64,000 nt of DNA, taken from NCBI GenBank assembly GCA_964017185.1, contig OZ024870.1, forward strand, positions 57,228,312-57,292,311, in the 5' to 3' direction. The notes beneath the pieces were generated by a model. The model ran no database searches and had not been told where the DNA came from. It saw only the letters and a program-made list of their open reading frames with translations. Made by a program: the position numbers and the translations under genes. Each line of letters starts with the position of its first letter. The stretch's first letter is position 1. Positions 44,913-55,125 of this stretch are shown here, piece by piece. The stretch is from Rugalucina vietnamica (Eukaryota; Mollusca; Bivalvia; Lucinida; Lucinidae).

Positions 44913-45050
44913 TTCTTTCTATAATAATTTTAGGAACAACATGCCAATACAGAACTGTAAATAATCGGTGAATTAATTGGAAAACACCTATGATAGACGG
45001 CGAACTATAATAAACTGTATGTTGACAAACAATATACAGCCCCGTTTCAA

Positions 45051-46215
45051 AAAATAACATACCCCTGCAATGTCGCAAAATAAATTGACCCCGTACCCTG
45101 CATTGCATGGATCATTGCTGGATGGCTATTGGTCTGGCCTGAATGAAACTTCTACATTTTGCGTATGCATTCATGTGTTTTAAACTGGTATTTATCTTAT
45201 ATTGATCATGAGCAGTCCGATTGGACAGGAAGTTGCCTTCGGCGTGTACCAAAATTCCGGCAGATTCAATGTCAAATTTTCAAGTTTCGGCGATTGGTAT
45301 TATGTAAGTAGTGTGAATATTGCCACTTTCTGACCTGAATGTTATTCATTGACATCTATTTTATATACCTTAAAATTTGCATTGCATTCGCAATACATTT
45401 ATAGTATTGAAATAATGATTATACACTATTTCCTTCATTAAATGCATGTTTCGAGGAGGCAAAACTGCTCTTATTGTCTACTTCCATCTTACTGTGCTCT
45501 CGTGCATTTAATATTTGATTCGTTGAAGTTTCTCTTGGACGATTACTTATATAAACCGTCTTCATAAAATCGCCTGTCACACTATTTCAATCAAGGGTAT
45601 TCAAAAACCATCCAATGTCCTTAATAAATATATGTTTAAGAATGTCATTACATGACTTAAACATTTCAAAGGTAGGTATGCATTGCATTCGACACAATTC
45701 TATCGTCAGTCTCTTTAATAATCATGTCAACTGTTAATGGTATTCTCAGACGAAAGTTTTTGTTTTTTTTAATTTGATGAACTTGCAGACAATTTATGTA
45801 CTGAAAACATGCAATTGCACGGTAGCATTATACAAGGCAGTAGGTATAATAAACATTCCATTTCTACTTCTGTACTTTAGCGAATGTGGTGCAAGTTTTA
45901 AGGTAATTACAATAGATGTCAATGAACAAAATTCATGTCAGGAAGTGGCAATATTCACAGTACTTACATAATATCAATCGCCAAAACTTGAAAACTTGAC
46001 ATTAAATCTACCAGAATTTTGGTACATGTACATGCCGAAGGTAGCTGCCTGTCCAATCGGACTGCTCATGATCAATATAAACTAAATACCAGTTTAACAC
46101 ACATGAATGTATACACAAAATACAGAAATTTCATTCAGGCCAGAATTATAGCCATCCGGCAATAATAGATACCATGCAGGTGACGGGGTCAACTTATTTT
46201 GCGACATTACAGGGG
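45051..46215. mobile_element. Inverted repeat, ~320-bp arms
   Basis: The left arm 45051-45375 (ATACCCCTGCAATGTCGCAA, GAGCAGTCCGATTGGACAGG, GACATCTATTTTA) is mirrored at 45893-46215. The arms are about 85-90 percent alike by eye, with a spacer of about 515 bp. Each arm also contains short forward/reverse pairs. No coding sequence. A foldback element or an inverted duplication. Confidence 0.75.
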
Positions 46216-46227
46216 TATATTATACGA

Positions 46228-46450
46228 GCCTTCGCATGAGAAAACCAACAATTTGCATATGCGAAAACAAAGACGCAGATCAGTTGATCAGCGCCTTTTT
46301 TTTCGCCACACGGATAGTACAATTCCTCTTCTACTTATATCCAAAGTTTTAATCTTCTAGCTTTATTCTGTGACTGTACAGCCCCGTTTGTGTCAGACCT
46401 GGTCGGAGCCCCAAATTGTTGGTTTTGTCACGCACAGGCTCATATATTTT
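46228..46450 (-). repeat. Hairpin-family-2 element, reverse
   Basis: GCGAAAACAAAGACGCAGAT with GATCAGCGCC forms the palindrome (shortened loop). GGATAGTACAATTCCTCTTC, TGTGACTGTACAGCCC and CAGACCTGGTCGGAGCCCCA follow. Confidence 0.75.
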
Positions 46451-47650
46451 TGAAACGGAGCTGTAACCATAAAACCGCCAATTTTTCGTGGTCAAGCTAT
46501 ACTCATACCGTCCAAAATTATTTCGTTATATTTTCAGGACTGGGTTACCCAAGCATAGCATGGAAATTAAATTTTAATCACCAGTCCGCGGCTAAAAGCA
46601 GTATGTCTGTAAGAATCGAAATGCATGGAGATTTGCTTGTATTCGGCATGCGACTTTAATTCGTACACTTGAAAAACAAACTTCGATAACGTCGAATAGT
46701 TTATGTTTACGAAACATCCATATGCATTTGAGCATAAGTGTGTTATTTGTTGCATGTTTGATTTCAATTTTGAGGATCGCTCATCAGTTTACATAACATG
46801 ATAAGCAATTCGTGGAAGGTTGGCGAAAATTGGATCACAATAAAATTCTAGGAATAAGTTAAATCAGTATAAGTTTAGGAAATGTGCATGTTAGCATTTC
46901 TAAGCAGCACAAATTTACATTTTCAGACTTTGAAATTGATGGAAACTATTGTTCCAGCGATTTCCTTGCATTTTGATTTTGCTTTCAATGAACTGGCTTT
47001 CGTGAGCGTAACACAGAAGATTTATCCTGTGATAAATAAGGGTGATATTTCCTCATGCAGCAATTTTTATCAGATTAGACAGGCGTCACAGAATGGTAAA
47101 GTGCAAGGCCATGGTCATTCAAGCGTGAAGAATACCCGAAAAATGGGGAAATAGCGCATTGACCAATCAGAAAACATCATAGTGATCCCTACGCCGTAGA
47201 ACAAATTTAACTAGAAGGAGTTTTCAGAGGAAAACATATGTCCCCCCTCTCTGCCCCAACCCACTTTGATTTTGTAAATTTTTACATATAACCCTGAAAA
47301 ATATATACCAACAGACATTTTAAAATATCACATGTTTCAGCTTTCTGTATTTATAAAGTTTGAAGTTTCTCGAAATTTACCCATCTACAATCCCAAAATA
47401 ATATGTGCCGGTATCAACCAATATAAGAAAACAAGAACAGTAATCAAATCGATCACAAATTGTACGATTTTGACCAAACAGCCACATGCATTAAGAAGAA
47501 TGTTTGTAGGAATATTAACCCCCGTGTGGCTGAAGGCTGAAATGTGTTATTTTATCCAAGAGATTGCAGAAAAATTGAAGCTTTGTAAAAATTTGGAAAA
47601 TTATGCAGAAATTAGATAGTATTTTTCTCAATGCATGTCTTAAGTTTGGA
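46451..47650. other. Stretch without a recognised gene
   Basis: The plus-strand frames at 46882-47154 and 47332-47619 (90 and 95 codons) have no recognised motif, signal peptide or splice context that I can support. Confidence 0.35.
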
Positions 47651-47654
47651 TTGA

Positions 47655-47942
47655 GTATTATGAAAATCATCACGAAAACATGTCCATGTAATGTATACCC
47701 CTTAAACCCCACTTTTATATAGAAAAACTGGGGAATGCAGGGGTATACCTATTTTTCTTATTTTTGCTCCAAAACATAGATTGTGGGTACTCGTTAGAAC
47801 CGCCTCGCCAAGGCGGTTCTAACGTGTACCCACAATCTATGTTTTGAGCAAAAATAAGAAAAATATCAAAAATTTTCCACTAAAAATTTTCATTTTTACA
47901 ACCAAATTTTTTTCTATATATTGCATGGGCATTTTCGTAATG
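47655..47942. repeat. Hairpin-family-1 element, copy D (reverse)
   Basis: The palindrome arms are 47752-47808 and 47811-47863. Flanks appear in reversed order relative to copies A-C: CATGTCCATGTAATGTATAC first, TTGCATGGGCATTTTCGTAA last. Confidence 0.8.
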
Positions 47943-48054
47943 TGGCGTTAGAATTCGGTTTGGAGTATAGTGATCGCTGGCTGGTTAAACCACAATACAT
48001 GTAGTTTCACCGCGCTTATCCTGCTGCCATGTTTAAATTCTGCATTACCCACAT

Positions 48055-48290
48055 CACGATAACATGTCCGTGTAATGTATACCCCCTCATACATCATTTT
48101 TATATTAGTAAAACTGGGGTATACCTATTTTTTTTTTCTTATTTTGGTTCAAAAACATAGATTGTGGGTACTCGTTAGAACCACCTCGCCGAGCGGGCGG
48201 TTCTAACGTGTACCCACAATTAATGTTTTGAGCAAAAATTAAAAAAAAAAATCATCTTTTGTCTTTTTATATATTGCATGGACAAGATTT
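48055..48290. repeat. Hairpin-family-1 element, copy E (reverse)
   Basis: ACATGTCCGTGTAATGTATA, then the palindrome 48136-48190/48191-48240 with a small insertion at the centre (GAGCGGGCGG), then ATATATTGCATGGACA. It lies only ~110 bp from copy D. Confidence 0.75.
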
Positions 48291-48451
48291 AGTGATGTTG
48301 TTTGCATGGGATGCAATGATATACACGTCGTGATGTGAGGACAATTCAAAACTCGAGCATGTTACTTAACATGGCTATGTCACGGTTCCCGGCCCGAATG
48401 TGAACTAAGACAGAGCTGACGACTGGTGAATAAACCAAATGATTAGTTCTA

Positions 48452-48652
48452 GTTCAGTCTCATGAGAAAACTGCGAAAATGCACAGCGGATCAGCGCCTT
48501 TGTTTCCGCTACACGGATAGTATAATCCCTTTTCTTGTTAAATCTGAAATTTCAAGCTCCAAGCTTTTTTCAAGCAGTCACTGTACAGGCCGGTTTGTAT
48601 CAGACCTGGTCGGAACCCCAAATTGTTGATTCTCTCATGCGTAGGCTTATAT
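48452..48652 (-). repeat. Hairpin-family-2 element, reverse, degraded palindrome
   Basis: GATCAGCGCCTTTGTTTCCG, CACGGATAGTATAATCCC, TCAAGCTCCAAGC and CAGACCTGGTCGGAACCCCA. One palindrome arm is mostly lost. Confidence 0.7.
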
Positions 48653-48683
48653 GATAGGTATGTAGTTAAGATAGAAAATGAGA

Positions 48684-48822
48684 CCAGAGGACCAATGGTC
48701 CTGTAAACGCTCACCTGAGACCTGAGATATATACCAATAAACTTGGTTGATTAGAATGGTAACATAATCTGCGCCTTTGTTTTCGCCTATGCAGATTGTT
48801 GGTTTTCCCATGCGGCGGATCA
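48684..48822. repeat. Two fragments: tandem-element 5' end and hairpin-2 3' end
   Basis: 48684-48725, ACCAGAGGACCAATGGTCCT with CGCTCACCTGAGACC, matches the 5' end of the elements at 5548 and 10594. 48768-48822, TCTGCGCCTTTGTTTTCGCC and GCAGATTGTTGGTTTTCCCA, matches the 3' half of hairpin family 2. Confidence 0.65.
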
Positions 48823-49383
48823 TTGTGAATCGACTTGCCCATCATTATCCTTTGGGTGAGCCCGCTTTTTATTTTTAATCACACTACCCTAAAAACCAAA
48901 GTGATAAAAAGTCCATAAAAACTGTTTCAACAAAAAGTTCAACGTTGCCAATTCATGAAAATTTTGCGAATTTGCACGAAAGTCATCAAGATTCATCATT
49001 TCTAAGGCCAGCCAGCTAAAAAAGATCGAAAATTTCTGGCCATTTTAATAGTTTTGCATGAACAAACTTACACACCATCAATTCTCTATGGGAATTTCAT
49101 ACCACTTTCATTTTAAGGGTAGTCTGATTAAAGGCTGGTCTTGTTGAATGCAAAGACTATTGTTTCGATCCTCAAGTGTAAGCTTTGCTTACAAAATGAA
49201 CTACCTTGCTGATTGAAATGTTTCATTTTGCTAGCAGTTCGAAATCTTGTAGAAATTGCGCGTTAAAAATTTGATCCCTAACTTTATTTGTCCATTATAT
49301 TATATTGAAGGCAGCAGCATATAAAAGTATTTGAGCCAATATCCTGTCGGCGTTTGAGCTTGTCTGTTCATAATAACGGCTGT
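48823..49383. other. Stretch without a recognised gene
   Basis: AT-rich, no repeat or frame recognised. It lies downstream of H2A.X in gene sense, beyond the SINE. Confidence 0.4.
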
Positions 49384-49545
49384 TTTTTTTTTTATTTTTG
49401 TTTGCCTGCTTTAACGTCCCACAAACCGCCAAGGTCATAGCTGGATGGGTCTTGTAAAATCTTCACCCAAAAACTGGAAGAAACCCAACAAACACTGGTT
49501 TAAAGGTGATCAACTTAACCACTACGCCCAATTGCTAGTTAGAGA
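49384..49545 (-). mobile_element. Short SINE downstream of H2A.X
   Basis: On the minus strand, TTGGGCGTAGTGGTTAAG is the A-box head and GTGGGACGTTAAAGCAGGC the tail, followed by CAAACAAAAATAAAAAAAAA. It has the same sense as the histone gene and starts about 45 bp after its stop codon. Its A-rich AATAAA-like end could serve as a polyadenylation site. Confidence 0.65.
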
Positions 49546-49590
49546 TGGGACAATTAAAACCGGGGATCAGCACGTATATGTTCTAATTCG

Positions 49591-49995
49591 TTAATATTCT
49601 TGTGAAGACTGTTCCCCTTTCTTTCCCTTCCCGGTCTTCTTTGGCAACAAGACCGCCTGAATATTCGGCAGCACTCCGCCTTCAGAAATCGTCACATTTG
49701 CCAAAAGTTTGTTCAGTTCCTCATCATTACGCACAGCCAACTGAATGTGGCGCGGACTGATACGAGTCTTCTTGTTGTCCCGGGCAGCGTTGCCGGACAG
49801 TTCCAGAACCTCGGCAGCAAGATACTCCAACACGGCGGCCAGGTACACCGGTGCCCCCGCACCGATCCTCTCAGCGTAGTTGCCTTTGCGCATGAGTCGA
49901 TGGAGGCGCCCTACGGGAAACTGTAGACCGGCTCTAGCTGACCTAGACTTCTTACTGTCCTTCTTGATTTTACCGCCTTTTCCTCGACCAGACAT
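49591..49995 (-). CDS. H2AX: Histone H2A.X
   Basis: An intact single-exon frame of 134 residues. The start is MSGRGKGGK at 49995, not the upstream in-frame start. It has the H2A fold: [80 protein letters not shown] and the docking segment. The acidic-patch residues of EYLAAEVLE and NDEE are present. The C-terminus [11 protein letters not shown] ends in SQEY, the SQ-E-hydrophobic motif that in H2A.X is phosphorylated at serine by ATM-family kinases at DNA breaks. The N-terminal [13 protein letters not shown] is lysine/serine-rich. No histone 3' stem-loop was seen just downstream. Neighbouring histone genes are absent, as expected for a replication-independent or solitary variant. Confidence 0.93.
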   Translation of the reverse strand: MSGRGKGGKIKKDSKKSRSARAGLQFPVGRLHRLMRKGNYAERIGAGAPVYLAAVLEYLAAEVLELSGNAARDNKKTRISPRHIQLAVRNDEELNKLLANVTISEGGVLPNIQAVLLPKKTGKGKKGEQSSQEY

Positions 49996-50085
49996 AGTGA
50001 GATAAACGAGCCCTGGAACAAATGTATAAAATATGTGTCTAAACAAGAATATTGTTAAAAATATGTGTTAAACAAGAACACTTCA
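49996..50085 (-). promoter_or_regulatory. H2A.X 5' region with duplicated word and TATA-like box
   Basis: In gene sense, CTTGTTTAACACATATTTTT and CTTGTTTAGACACATATTTT are a direct repeat about 30 bp apart. A TATA-like TTTTATACA follows. TTTGTTCCAG|GG about 20 bp before the ATG also resembles a splice acceptor, so a 5' untranslated intron cannot be excluded. No CCAAT box was found within 100 bp. Confidence 0.35.
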
Positions 50086-50249
50086 GAGGTCATCAGGCAA
50101 GCTAAGACAATTTCGGCCACAATCAAGCACACACACTCTTCCTCTGAGACTTTCCCACGTTCCTTTCAACAGACTCACTCCTAAGACCAAATTCCATTCC
50201 CTGGGCACACTACTGGCCAACCCCCACCGTGCTCAGAGACCCACATTTC

Positions 50250-50700
50250 CCTGAGCCCTATTCGCAGCCCCGCTTGGTGGAACGTGCAAGTGACCCCTCC
50301 ACTCCCCCCACCCGAATGCCATGACTAAATTCCCATGGGACACCTAAGGTCCCTGCTCTGACCCTCCAGTCTCCCGCCCTAGTTGGGACCACAGACTCCC
50401 CTAGCCCACTTAGAATCCCATATCCCGCTCCCCTGGGACCCGGAGTCCGTCCTGGGACTCCCCTGGGACCCCCAGTTTCCCCTGGGAGCTCCCCGAGTTT
50501 CCCCTGATTCTCCCCCTGGGGACCCTTGACTCCCCTGGGCCCACTTAGAACCCCATATCCCCGCTGACCCAGTCCCGCCCTGGCACCCCCTAGGACCCTT
50601 GGTACCCCTAGAGTCCCCCTGGGACCCTAAAGTCCCCTTGAGTCCCCCTGGGACCCCTAGAGCCCCCCCCCCTGGGACACCCCGAGTCCCCCCGGCTAAA
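50250..50700. repeat. C-rich minisatellite upstream of H2A.X
   Basis: Irregular units of CCCCTGGGACCC and CCTAGAGTCCCC, about 18-25 bp, packed most tightly from 50405 to 50700. The plus strand is C-rich. The minus strand has many GGGG runs with short loops and could form G-quadruplexes. It is the most GC-rich block in the window. Confidence 0.8.
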
Positions 50701-51440
50701 AGCAGGACATTGTGTCGTGCTCAAGCCAATAAACTGACAATGGAAAAGGTAGCGATTGCCAAGTCTCAGTTGACCCTCATTGACAAAGGCATCGCTTGCA
50801 GTAATGCACAGAAAAATAAAACGAATATTATGTAAAGCGAAATTCAAATGGGAAAAGTGTAAATTACATCAACAGTGAAACAAAGGGATTTAGCTTCGGC
50901 TTTAACTAAGTCCATGGGAATCTGATTCCATATTCACTACTTATTGTATTTCGCATTTTTCCATTCCAAATAATCACATATCAACAAACTTTGGTTATTT
51001 TAAATCAAAGCTATCTAAAAGGACATCATGCAGATTACTTTCCCTTGGACGCGTTCTTCTGTTTTATTATTCAATATTACAGCAATATATAATTAGGCAC
51101 CCGATAGCCGAGCGGTTTCGTAACACAAAACATCACATGGTTCGATTCGCACCGACACACTTTTCATTTTTTTTAATTTTTTTTTTCGACACACTTCTCA
51201 TTTTTTTTTTAATAAACAATAAAATAAACCATAAACCTAAATGCACAAATAAATTATGTTAACGAAGTTCGCCATTGCGCAAAAACTCGAAACTGAGCAG
51301 CGAGGTTGTATATTTAATTTACTGTTGATGATGCAATAAAACGTCTAGAACTCAATATCAAGACTAATTTGCAGTAACTCGTGACAAATTCAACTTAATA
51401 ATTCCTTGGCTAGAAAAAGTGAATGCTCTTCACATTATCT
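50701..51440. other. Stretch with a tRNA-like SINE head
   Basis: At 51097-51150, GATAGCCGAGCGGTTTCG (A-box) and CATGGTTCGATTCGCACC (B-box) are followed by T-rich DNA in which CGACACACTT(T/C)TCATTTT is repeated. This is a tRNA-like SINE head or pseudo-tRNA on the plus strand. Nothing else is recognised. Confidence 0.5.
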
Positions 51441-51650
51441 GCACATGCGAAAACACAGACGCAGATCAGCTTCGCAGTAGACTGCGAAGCTGATCAGCGT
51501 CTTTGCTTTCGCTACACGGATAGTACAATTCCTCTTCTTTATTAGTCCAAACATTCAAGCTTCTAGCCATCTTCTGTTAATGCACAGAGCGGTTTGTGTC
51601 GGACCTGTTCGGAAACCACATTGTTGGTTTTCCCTTGACGCAGCTCCTTT
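51441..51650 (-). repeat. Hairpin-family-2 element with intact palindrome
   Basis: GCGAAAACACAGACGCAGAT and CAGCTTCGCAGT are mirrored by ACTGCGAAGCTG and ATCAGCGTCTTTGCTTTCGC, with arms of about 32 bp. The remainder, GGATAGTACAATTCCTCTTC to GTTGGTTTTCCC, is as in the other copies. Confidence 0.8.
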
Positions 51651-51784
51651 TATTCTAAATGGCATTTCGGCATTTCTATCTTATATTTTATTATTGAAAA
51701 TAAAAATTTCAAAGTGATAAACATTTTGCAATAAATGTTTTGTTTGTATTGAGGCTCAACGTCTTCGTCAACATTTTTCAGTTA

Positions 51785-51900
51785 TATCAGGACGGAGCCA
51801 TCGCTTCCTGGGTATAAACAGTTTATGTGTCTTACTCAATGACACAACTCGGTGCCGCCAATGGACGACCTCTCCATTCAGAGGCCACTATGCCACAAAT
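51785..51900 (-). mobile_element. SINE fragment related to 16915-17165
   Basis: CAGGACGGAGCCATCGCTTC, GGTATAAACAGTTTATG, CAATGACACAACTCGGTGCC and CCAGG-like head remnants, in the same orientation as the 17-kb copy. Confidence 0.6.
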
Positions 51901-52099
51901 CAACCCTCAAAAACTGGGATAAACATGTAATCAGTACAGTTGCTTACTCAGCTTACCGTATGTTGGATGTTTGTATGGGTACCTTATTGTAATTTGGGTT
52001 GTTTGTCACATGGTCTTTAGGTTGGGACTTTGGTCCTGATTGTACTAGTTGCTGATCATAGTTACAAATGTACATGCCCAGTATACTATAAAAAATTGA

Positions 52100-52340
52100 G
52101 CCTGTGCGTGAGAATACCGACATTTTGGGTTCCGACCAGGTCTGACACAAACCGGGCTGTACAGTCACAGAAGATGGTTAGAGGCTGGAAATTTTGGAAT
52201 TACAATGTAGAGGAATTGTACTATCCCTGTAGCGAAATCAAAGGCGCTGATCAGCTTCGCAGTTACTTCGAAGCTGATCTGCGCCTTTGTTTTCACCTAT
52301 GCAGATTTTTGGTTTTCCCATGCGGCGGCTCAAATAGTAT
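52100..52340 (+). repeat. Hairpin-family-2 element, forward, intact
   Basis: GTTCCGACCAGGTCTGACAC, CTGTACAGTCACAGAAGATG, GAGGAATTGTACTATCCC, then the palindrome CAAAGGCGCTGATCAGCTTC / GAAGCTGATCTGCGCCTTTG, then GTTTTCCCATGCGGCGGCTC. The 128-codon open frame across it is chance. Confidence 0.8.
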
Positions 52341-52554
52341 ACCAATTTCCTTGTCGGTGGCGGGCATGCCATATAAATATTTTCCGACTCATTATCTTTC
52401 ACATTTGAAAAACTAAGTTATTAACGTCAATGTACGAGGGAAGATCCAAAATAACGTTAACTTTTGCTGTCACTTCAACATGATTTTAGAAAAAAATGTA
52501 TATCACGATACATCAGAGCATTCGCTTATCAAGATTAGGTAAAACAATTACACA

Positions 52555-52703
52555 TTTTGCAAATGTTCTGCTTGCGGGTGTGTCAGATGGTTTTTCTCGG
52601 GGTTCTCCCGTCACAGTTTTCGCCCCACCTACTGATTGGCCCGTCTCATATGAGCTGAAATAATCTTGAAAGGGACGTAAAACTGAATTTAAAAAAAAAA
52701 AAT
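52555..52703 (+). mobile_element. SINE-A copy, head missing
   Basis: TGTTCTGCTTGCGGGTGTGT, GGTTCTCCCGTCACAGTTTT, ATTGGCCCGTCTCATATGAG, with tail AAGGGACGTAAAACTGAATT and a short A run. Confidence 0.7.
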
Positions 52704-52996
52704 GCAAGTATCGTAAACACGCCGTGCTATTTTAAAACCATGGTGACACATAAGCGGCGCATGCGAATTTTCGGAAATGTACTCTTACGTATATATTTTC
52801 GATAAAATATAAAAAGCGCACTTGAATCGCGCCAAAATAAGCCCCAAAGAAGCATAAAGTTGCGAGGATGTTATGGAGAAGTTTGAAATGATTTGGAGTG
52901 TGCGTTTTAGAAATATCAATATAATTTGTGGGCTTTTCCACTGCATTTAAAACGTGAAGTCGTCGGCATATTAGGCTTAAATCTGTTGGATTTCTA

Positions 52997-53180
52997 CATG
53001 CGCGGATCCAGAGGGGGACCGGGGGTCCGGACCCCCCCCCCTCCCTGGAATTTGAAAATTTTACCTAAAAAAGGGTAATTTCGGGATTTTTTTGGGGGGG
53101 TTGGACCCTCCCTCGTCTGTAACCAAAAATTACCATTTTCGTTGGACCCCCTCTCATGAAAATTTCTGGATCCGCGCATG
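52997..53180. mobile_element. 184-bp MITE with 5-bp duplication
   Basis: CATGCGCGGATCCAGA at the left and its complement at the right form the terminal inverted repeats. TTCTA flanks both sides (52992-52996 and 53181-53185). The interior has strand-biased G/C runs (GGGGGACCGGGGGTCCGG). No coding sequence. Superfamily unassigned. Confidence 0.75.
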
Positions 53181-53539
53181 TTCTAAATACCGTGCTTTGA
53201 AAACGCCTTAACATAGTGCTAAAATAATTAGATGTAGACGAAACTGGTACATTCAATGTATCAATCATTTTGTTTGTTTTGTTTTCTTGTTACTCCCATC
53301 AATCAATTTCTGATTATTCTTGGTAGGCGTACATTGTACACTCCGGTGTGTTTGCAGGATGAGCCTACATGCATGAGGACATTTGAACATAAATAGTCTC
53401 GATAAAATAAGAAGGGTGCAACTTTGAAAAAAATGCACTCACCCGAGTTTTGAGAAAATTACACATCTTAATCAAATTCGGTTTATTTTATTTTCATTTT
53501 ATTTTATTCTTTTTTTTTTTTATTTATTTCATTTTTTTA

Positions 53540-53761
53540 ATTCAGTTTTGCGTCCCTTTCAAGATTATTTTAGCTCATAGACGGGCCAATCAGTAGGTTG
53601 TGCGAAAACGGGAGAACACCGAGAAAACCCACCTGACACACCCCGCAAGCAGAACTTGGCTTGTCTAACATGTGGCCAGTGCGGGGCTCGAGCCCACACC
53701 AGACACAGCGGTGAGAGTGATTAAGAAACACCGCTCTTAACCGCTCGGCCACGGGGGCCGC
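53540..53761 (-). mobile_element. SINE-A, full length with tRNA head
   Basis: On the minus strand, CCGTGGCCGAGCGGTTAAGA (A-box) and GTGGGCTCGAGCCCC (B-box) form a tRNA-Leu/Ser-like head. The body has CAAGCCAAGTTCTGCTTGCG, TTCTCCCGTTTTCGC and GATTGGCCCGTCTATGAGCT, and the tail AGGGACGCAAAACTGAATTA runs into an A-rich end. This copy defines the family also seen at 33965, 52555, 56640 and 57373. Confidence 0.8.
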
Positions 53762-53859
53762 TAAATTCGGTTTATGCTATTATACCGCAATTTTCGTTCA
53801 TGACTTGGCCAAGTTATGCAACATTATCCATGCATTTCTATTTACTCAAGTAAATAGTA

Positions 53860-53861
<2 letters not shown>

Positions 53862-53894
<33 letters not shown>

Positions 53895-53911
53895 CTGATA
53901 ATAATAATAAT
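53862..53911. repeat. (AAT)n microsatellite
   Basis: AATAATAAT units with one interruption; poly-Asn/poly-Ile frames across it are not coding. Confidence 0.95.
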
Positions 53912-54794
53912 GCACAATCATTTGTATCCACGCCCGCCTCCCACCTACAGGGAAAGGGTTGGGGACAGTCGGGTCGAAGTGCGGGGCAATTACCTTTTTA
54001 TTGTCCCGGCAGTGCAGGCCCGGGAAATGATGGGGTTTTGATCTAACCCCAGGGAGATTTTCTATTGTGAAGGGCAGCGCAAAGAGCATGGTTTTGACAT
54101 GGTTTGTCCCCTGGGGTGAGGTCTATAGCAGGGCATTGAAAACTGAAAGGTCATAATCCCCGCCCTTCCTCGTAGGTTACAACTGTACAAGTCAGCAAGT
54201 GGCTGGTGCATAAAACACAAACAGAATTAAAATTAACAAATAATAATAAATAATAATAAATCCTTTGAAACCATCTCAGCATAATGATCGGTCCCTTATT
54301 GAAACGCATGCCTGTTTTGTCGGGGTGTTTCTTTTGCGCGTCAGTATATACATGTATGAATTTGAAAAGTATAGACAGCTGGGCAATATGCCTACTCTGC
54401 ATATTTAACCGTTCGAAAGGAGGAAGAATAAAATAATGCTTACCTTGCCGTTCGATTGGTCACAATTTATTGTATAATTTCAACTTATAAATAAAGAAAT
54501 ATTGTATTCTTCTTTCCTTCTTGTGTATTTGTTTGCACGGACTTTTCGTGTCTATGGCTTAAGTATGGGACGCTAGGAATGTCGTTTATCATGAATACAG
54601 GAATCTCGGAAGTTTCATATCAGAATTGTTTTCTAACCGACTTTTTTGTTCAAATTCTGTCAAACATCTGATCAGCCCTCTGTAGTCTGGTTGACGGTCT
54701 TTTTCCCAGCATTTATATTGAGGTATATGGAGGTAACTTGGAATATGTATGTAGAAGAAGCGGCTACCCAAGACAAGCCTATGGTGGTCGGGTG
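53912..54794. other. Stretch without a recognised gene
   Basis: Short frames on both strands at 54151-54402 and 54589-54867 lack motifs. A second AATAATAA cluster is near 54238-54260. Confidence 0.4.
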
Positions 54795-55125
54795 GGAATA
54801 TGGGTCCCCGCTCATTGGGGCCTAGGAGAAACGAATGGGCTGCTTGTGCCTCCAGGCAAAGCTTCAAATCTACTGACCAACCATCTGGTTACTGGTTAAC
54901 CGCTCATCACCAGGAAAAGTGGTTTAGTCAAACCATCCATACATATAAGCCATATTTGCTTAGTTGGGTGGTTATACTAGTTTATGAAGCGCATTTTGAG
55001 TGTCATGACATCCTAATGTTGGGTAAAAGTCCTATAAAATGGACAACGTCCCGACATGACCATTGCTGTTAACTTGGACGTAAAACATCAACTCAAACAA
55101 ACAAACAAACAAACAAACAGACAAA
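54795..55125 (+). mobile_element. SINE-B copy
   Basis: TTGGGGCCTAGGAGAAACGA, GCCTCCAGGCAAAGCTTC, GTTAACCGCTCATC, AACGTCCCGACATGACCATT and TTGGACGTAAAACATCAACT, followed by (CAAA)n. Confidence 0.75.

Noticed and set aside
52030-52416. 128-codon plus-strand frame
   Set aside because: It runs through a hairpin-family-2 repeat whose palindrome explains the open stretch; other copies do not keep the frame.
53805-54041. Frames with poly-Asn or poly-Ile
   Set aside because: They cross an AAT microsatellite and have no other support.
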